Part shown: positions 6,790 through 10,286 of the stretch, one piece after another
Layout: every line of letters begins with the position of its first letter
How positions within the stretch are numbered: the stretch's first letter is position 1
Assembly: GCA_002385815.1 (NCBI GenBank)
Contig: DGEE01000151.1
Span: forward strand, 1-10,286
Source: Hungateiclostridiaceae bacterium UBA3934
GTDB taxonomy: Bacteria > Bacillota > Clostridia > Acetivibrionales > DTU013
Length of the DNA: 10,286 bases
Direction of reading: 5' to 3'
The notes under the pieces: generated by a model
Told to the model about the DNA's origin: nothing
Database searches by the model: none
What the model saw: only the letters and a program-made list of their open reading frames with translations
Program-made: the position numbers and the translations under genes

Positions 6790-7108
6790 TAGGGTATACT
6801 CCTTTTTAGGGCTTTGTGCTAAAGCAGGAAAGCTGTTATCTGGCGATGAGACCTGTGAGAGAGCTTTGAAGTCCGGAAAGGCGCGGCTGGTCATTGTATC
6901 GGAGGAAGCCTCCGAAAATACCAGAAAAAAATTTTTGGATATGTGCAATTACAGAAAAGTTGCCATAAGATTTTTCGGGAAGAAGGAGAAGCTTGGCAGG
7001 CATATCGGCAAAGGTATGCGTACAGTCATTGCCGTGATTGACAGGAACTTTGCACAACGTCTTTTGGAAATGATCGACGATCACGGTAAAGAACATGGGG
7101 GTGTGTAG
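6782..7108 (+). CDS. ylxQ: YlxQ, L7Ae-family (L7Ae/L30e/S12e/Gadd45) RNA-binding protein
   Basis: The 108-residue protein starts at ATG 6782, inside the end of ylxR, giving MHDRVYSFLGLCAKAGKLLS, the usual N-terminus of this family; the same frame stays open upstream but that part is only ylxR read out of frame. A purine-rich GGGGGA at 6771-6776 is the ribosome binding site. The L7Ae fold is indicated by GLCAKAGKLLSGDETCERAL, then ARLVIVSEEASENTRKK, a basic IRFFGKKEKLGRHIGKG segment and VIAVIDRNFAQRLLEMI. Relatives such as YbxF and L7Ae bind kink-turn RNA; the RNA bound by YlxQ is not firmly established, so a ribosomal or kink-turn role is inferred. It lies between ylxR and infB as in most Firmicutes. 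Confidence 0.92.
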   Translation: MHDRVYSFLGLCAKAGKLLSGDETCERALKSGKARLVIVSEEASENTRKKFLDMCNYRKVAIRFFGKKEKLGRHIGKGMRTVIAVIDRNFAQRLLEMIDDHGKEHGGV

Positions 7109-7110
7109 AT

Positions 7111-10100
7111 ATGGAAAAAGTCAGAGTATATGAACTGGCAAAGGAATTGAATACTACCAGCAAGAGATTGATGGAGAAGCTTGCAGAAATCGATATCAAA
7201 GTAAAAAACCATATGAGTCTTCTCGATAAGGAAGAGCTTGAGGCACTTTATAAGCATATCGGTGTGATCAGGCATGACGAGAAAAAGAACGAACCGGAAG
7301 AACCCAAGACTCCTCCGGTAGTGCCTGTGCAGCCTAAGCCTGATATGAGAAGGAGAAATGCACCCCGTATCATCAGAACGACGGAGATAATAATAGACAG
7401 CAAAGATGACAGCAATGCTTCCGGAAAAGGCGGTTCAAAGGGAGGCAGGAGCTCTTATGTCAGAACGGCCGATGCCAACACCGGTCTGCTGTCGGGCTTC
7501 GTAAGAAGAAGCAGGACCGATTATATCAATACGATGATCGCTACCCAGAAGCAGGACCCGGTCAGGAACGAACAGGAAACTGAAGCCAGGGGCACTTCTG
7601 AAATGACCGGCAAGGAACCATTGAAACCAGAGGCAAAGACTGAAGCACAGGCGGAGAAGAAAGATGTGAAAAAAGACCGGGAGCAGGTCCGGAAATCCGA
7701 TAAAGAAAAGGATGTCAGAAAGGAAAAGAAGACATCGGCAGAGACAGTCGATGCGGCTAAGGAGAAAAAAGCCAGGTCGGATGTAAAACAGGCCTCAGAA
7801 ATAAAAAGCAGCGAGGCTGTGGCTGACACTAAGACTGCTGACAAGCAGCACCAGAGTGCCGGTGCCACAGCAGCAGCTGAAAAGCCTGCATCACCGGAAA
7901 AAACCGGACAGGACAGTCAATCTGCAGTCAGCAGGAAGACTGCAGATAAAAAGACAGGCAAAGACGCTGCGTCAGCAGAAAAGGCTAAGGCAGACAGGCC
8001 GAAACGTCAGGACACAAAGGCACAGACAGCAAAAACCCAGAAACAGACACCCGGATCACAGGGCGTAAAAGGGCAGAAATCTGGCAGCGGATACAGTCAG
8101 CCTGTAAGACAACTCGATATCCCCATGCCTGAGTTCAAGGAAGAGTCTGTTCCACAGAGAAGTGAGAGCAGACGCGAGTTTTCGGGCAGAGATGCTGATA
8201 AGGGCGTAAGGAGAGAACAGAGGAAAGAATCTCCCAGGATGGCTGCAGGTAAATCAAGTAAGAAAATCAAACCTGCAAACATCGGTCTGCATGAAAAGAA
8301 AGGCGTTTCTGAGGTTCTTTCCGAGGACTTCCTGTTCGGTGATTTTTATGATGACAGGGGAGTAAGGAAAAGGAAGCAGAGCAGACAGAAGAGAAGCAAG
8401 GATCAGGGCAAGCACATTCCGCCAAAAGCAGTACTGACACACATCAGGATCCCTGAGAGCTTAACGGTGAAGGAACTGGCAGAAGCTCTGAAGAAAACTT
8501 CATCTGAAGTCATAAAGAAGCTGATGGGATATGGTGTGATGGCTACACTCAACCAGGAGGTGGATTTCGACACTGCAGCGATCGTAGCAGATGAATTTGG
8601 TGTCAAGGCAGAAAAGGAAATCGTTCTCACAGAAGAAGATATTCTGTTCGACGATGAGCAGGATGATCCGGAGAAACTGGTGCCAAGACCACCGGTGGTA
8701 GTTGTCATGGGACATGTCGACCATGGTAAAACTTCATTGCTTGATGCGATAAGGTCCACACATGTGATAGAAAGTGAAGCTGGCGGCATTACACAGCATA
8801 TCGGTGCATATACGGTGCAGGTCAATGGCAGGAATATCACCTTCCTCGATACTCCGGGCCATGAAGCCTTTACTGCCATGAGAGCAAGAGGTGCCCAGGT
8901 CACTGACGTCGCTATACTTGTAGTTGCAGCAGACGACGGTGTCATGCCGCAGACAGTGGAAGCCATAAACCATGCCAGGTCGGCAAATGTATCGATTATT
9001 GTTGCTGTGAACAAAATAGACAAACCGGGTGCGAATCCCGAAAGAGTTAAGCAGGAACTGACTCAGCACGGCCTTGTGCCTGAAGAATGGGGCGGAGATA
9101 TAATCTGTGTCGAAATATCAGCCAAAAAGCGTCAGAACATCGACCAGTTGCTGGAAATGGTGCTATTGACGGCCGATGTGCTGGAACTGAAGGCAGATCC
9201 GACGAGACAGGCCAAGGGAACCGTCATCGAAGCAAAGCTTGACAAGAACAGGGGTGCTGTGGCTACACTGCTGGTACAGCGAGGCACACTGAATGTCGGG
9301 GATTCCATAATCGCCGGAACAGTTGTCGGCAGAATCAGAGCCATGTCCGATGACAAGGGTAAGGCTATAAAGAGCGCAGGTCCGTCGACTCCGGTGGAAA
9401 TACTCGGAATGCCTGAAGTGCCTGAAGCCGGTGAGACATTCTATGCTATTACTGATGAAAAGACCGCAAGACAGCTGGCGGAGAAACGCAAGCTGAAGCA
9501 GCAGCAGGAGCAGCAGAGCACTACTTCCAAGATATCGCTGGACGATCTGTACAAGCAGATACAGGAAGGCAAGGTCAAGGATCTCAACCTGATTGTCAAG
9601 GCCGATGTGCAGGGAACGGTAGAGGCTCTCAAACAGTCGCTCGAGAAGCTGTCCAATGATGAGGTGAGAGTCAATGTTATCCATGGCGCCGTCGGTGCCA
9701 TCACCGAATCTGATGTGACATTTGCGGATGTTTCCAATGCCATCATCATTGGCTTCAATGTCAGACCCGTCCTCAATGTTGGCGAGGCTGCGAAGAGAGC
9801 AGGTGTCGACATCCGCCTGTATAATGTTATATACAATGCCATAGAGGACATGGAAGCGGCTATGAAGGGCATGCTTGAGCCGACTTACAGGGAGGTTGTA
9901 CAGGGCCACGTCGAGGTAAGGCAGATATTCAGGATATCCGGCATCGGAACCATCGCAGGCGGCTATGTTCTGGATGGAAAGATAACCAGGAACAGCGGAG
10001 TAAGAGTCGTCAGGGACGGCATAGTGATACATGAAGGGACTCTCGCATCACTCAAGCGGTTCAAGGATGATGTCAAAGAGGTACTGCAGGGCTTTGAATG

Positions 10101-10182
10101 CGGGCTTTCGATAGAAAGATTCAATGATATCAAAGAAAATGATATTATCGAGTCGTTCATAATGGAAGAGGTTGAACGCTGA
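7111..10182 (+). CDS. infB: Translation initiation factor IF-2, long form
   Basis: IF2 is the GTPase that brings fMet-tRNA to the 30S P site and promotes subunit joining. This copy has 1023 residues, longer than Bacillus (about 716) or E. coli (890). ATG 7111 starts 2 bases after the ylxQ stop, with GGGGGTG at 7097-7103. An IF2-N domain at about 3-50 (VYELAKELNTTSKRLMEKLA) is followed by a charged linker rich in Lys, Glu, Ala and Ser (about 55-440). A second IF2-N-like domain starts at about 446 (RIPESLTVKELAEALKK). The G domain shows G1 GHVDHGKT (534-541), G2 T561 in GGITQH, G3 DTPGH (580-584), G4 NKID (634-637) and G5 SAK (670-672). The beta-barrel domain II follows, then C1 (from about 811) and the fMet-tRNA-binding C2 (about 922-1023) with GFECG around 994-998. 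All catalytic motifs are intact. The extra length lies almost entirely in the linker. Confidence 0.98.
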   Translation: MEKVRVYELAKELNTTSKRLMEKLAEIDIKVKNHMSLLDKEELEALYKHIGVIRHDEKKNEPEEPKTPPVVPVQPKPDMRRRNAPRIIRTTEIIIDSKDDSNASGKGGSKGGRSSYVRTADANTGLLSGFVRRSRTDYINTMIATQKQDPVRNEQETEARGTSEMTGKEPLKPEAKTEAQAEKKDVKKDREQVRKSDKEKDVRKEKKTSAETVDAAKEKKARSDVKQASEIKSSEAVADTKTADKQHQSAGATAAAEKPASPEKTGQDSQSAVSRKTADKKTGKDAASAEKAKADRPKRQDTKAQTAKTQKQTPGSQGVKGQKSGSGYSQPVRQLDIPMPEFKEESVPQRSESRREFSGRDADKGVRREQRKESPRMAAGKSSKKIKPANIGLHEKKGVSEVLSEDFLFGDFYDDRGVRKRKQSRQKRSKDQGKHIPPKAVLTHIRIPESLTVKELAEALKKTSSEVIKKLMGYGVMATLNQEVDFDTAAIVADEFGVKAEKEIVLTEEDILFDDEQDDPEKLVPRPPVVVVMGHVDHGKTSLLDAIRSTHVIESEAGGITQHIGAYTVQVNGRNITFLDTPGHEAFTAMRARGAQVTDVAILVVAADDGVMPQTVEAINHARSANVSIIVAVNKIDKPGANPERVKQELTQHGLVPEEWGGDIICVEISAKKRQNIDQLLEMVLLTADVLELKADPTRQAKGTVIEAKLDKNRGAVATLLVQRGTLNVGDSIIAGTVVGRIRAMSDDKGKAIKSAGPSTPVEILGMPEVPEAGETFYAITDEKTARQLAEKRKLKQQQEQQSTTSKISLDDLYKQIQEGKVKDLNLIVKADVQGTVEALKQSLEKLSNDEVRVNVIHGAVGAITESDVTFADVSNAIIIGFNVRPVLNVGEAAKRAGVDIRLYNVIYNAIEDMEAAMKGMLEPTYREVVQGHVEVRQIFRISGIGTIAGGYVLDGKITRNSGVRVVRDGIVIHEGTLASLKRFKDDVKEVLQGFECGLSIERFNDIKENDIIESFIMEEVER

Positions 10183-10210
10183 TAATAACATAAGTACTGA
10201 AGCAGGGCTG

Positions 10211-10244
10211 AAGGACCGGGCCATGATTTCTGACCGGCCTTTTT
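10211..10244 (+). terminator. Hairpin with T5 tract after infB
   Basis: AAGG (10211-10214) and CCGG (10216-10219) pair with CCGGCCTT (10234-10241), leaving A10215 bulged and a 14-base loop, to give an 8-bp stem. T10240-T10244 follow and two of them join the stem, so the free U run is short. It is therefore a weak or partial terminator. The usual next gene, rbfA, would begin just beyond the window, so this may reduce rather than end transcription downstream of infB. The rest of 10183-10286 shows no gene; extra stops (TGATAA) follow infB, and the last bases (ACGAAAG) could lead into a ribosome binding site, but the window ends there. Confidence 0.55.
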
Positions 10245-10286
10245 GCAAAGTGATTGTTCGCTGTGACGGAAAATATGTTACGAAAG

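Noticed and set aside
7447..7459. Internal start in infB (AGGAG then ATG 7457)
   Set aside because: The ATG is not in the infB frame and the frame it opens resembles no protein.
7521..7868. Minus-strand 115-codon frame resembling a hydrophobic membrane protein
   Set aside because: The Phe/Leu/Ser-rich sequence is simply the complement of AAG/GAA/GCA codons in the Lys-Glu-Ala linker of IF2.
9163..10032. 289-codon open frame on the minus strand inside infB
   Set aside because: Its composition is that of reversed infB codons; the + strand encodes the intact IF2 domain II, C1 and C2.

Overview
The window is a stretch of conserved housekeeping genes, all on the + strand: the 3' end of ispG, then polC, rimP, nusA, ylxR (rnpM), ylxQ and infB. 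A PolC-type replicative polymerase with the exonuclease inserted in the PHP domain points to Bacillota (Firmicutes). The order ispG-polC-rimP-nusA-ylxR-ylxQ-infB, with no proS between ispG and polC, together with frequent ATA (Ile) and AGG/AGA (Arg) codons, fits the class Clostridia better than Bacillus. I cannot name the genus. I see no mobile element, CRISPR array, tRNA or rRNA gene, and no sign of recent transfer.

Layout: 1-153 is the C-terminal end of the isoprenoid enzyme IspG. A 69-base gap with a good Shine-Dalgarno leads into polC (223-4527), a full-length, apparently intact replicase of 1434 residues. The gap 4528-4710 is the main regulatory region. It holds a near-consensus sigma-A promoter with an extended -10 (4576-4604) and a perfect strong hairpin followed by an interrupted T-rich stretch (4637-4670), which looks like a leader attenuator. 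The rimP-nusA-ylxR-ylxQ-infB operon (4711-10182) follows. Its first junction (rimP-nusA) is an 82-base gap with its own hairpin. The later junctions are tight: 5 bases, an 8-base overlap and 2 bases, which suggests translational coupling. A hairpin with a T5 tract follows infB at 10211-10244. rbfA usually comes next in this operon but is not reached.

Functionally, polC copies DNA. The following operon joins ribosome biogenesis (RimP, 30S maturation), transcription elongation/termination (NusA), RNA metabolism (YlxR/RnpM, an RNase P modulator; YlxQ, an L7Ae-type RNA binder) and translation initiation (IF2). The most interesting signals are the probable NusA-responsive attenuator ahead of rimP, a 64-residue acidic, Lys/Arg-free tail on NusA, an unusually long charged linker in IF2, and a possible four-cysteine metal site in YlxR with a TTG start. 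No previously undescribed system is apparent.
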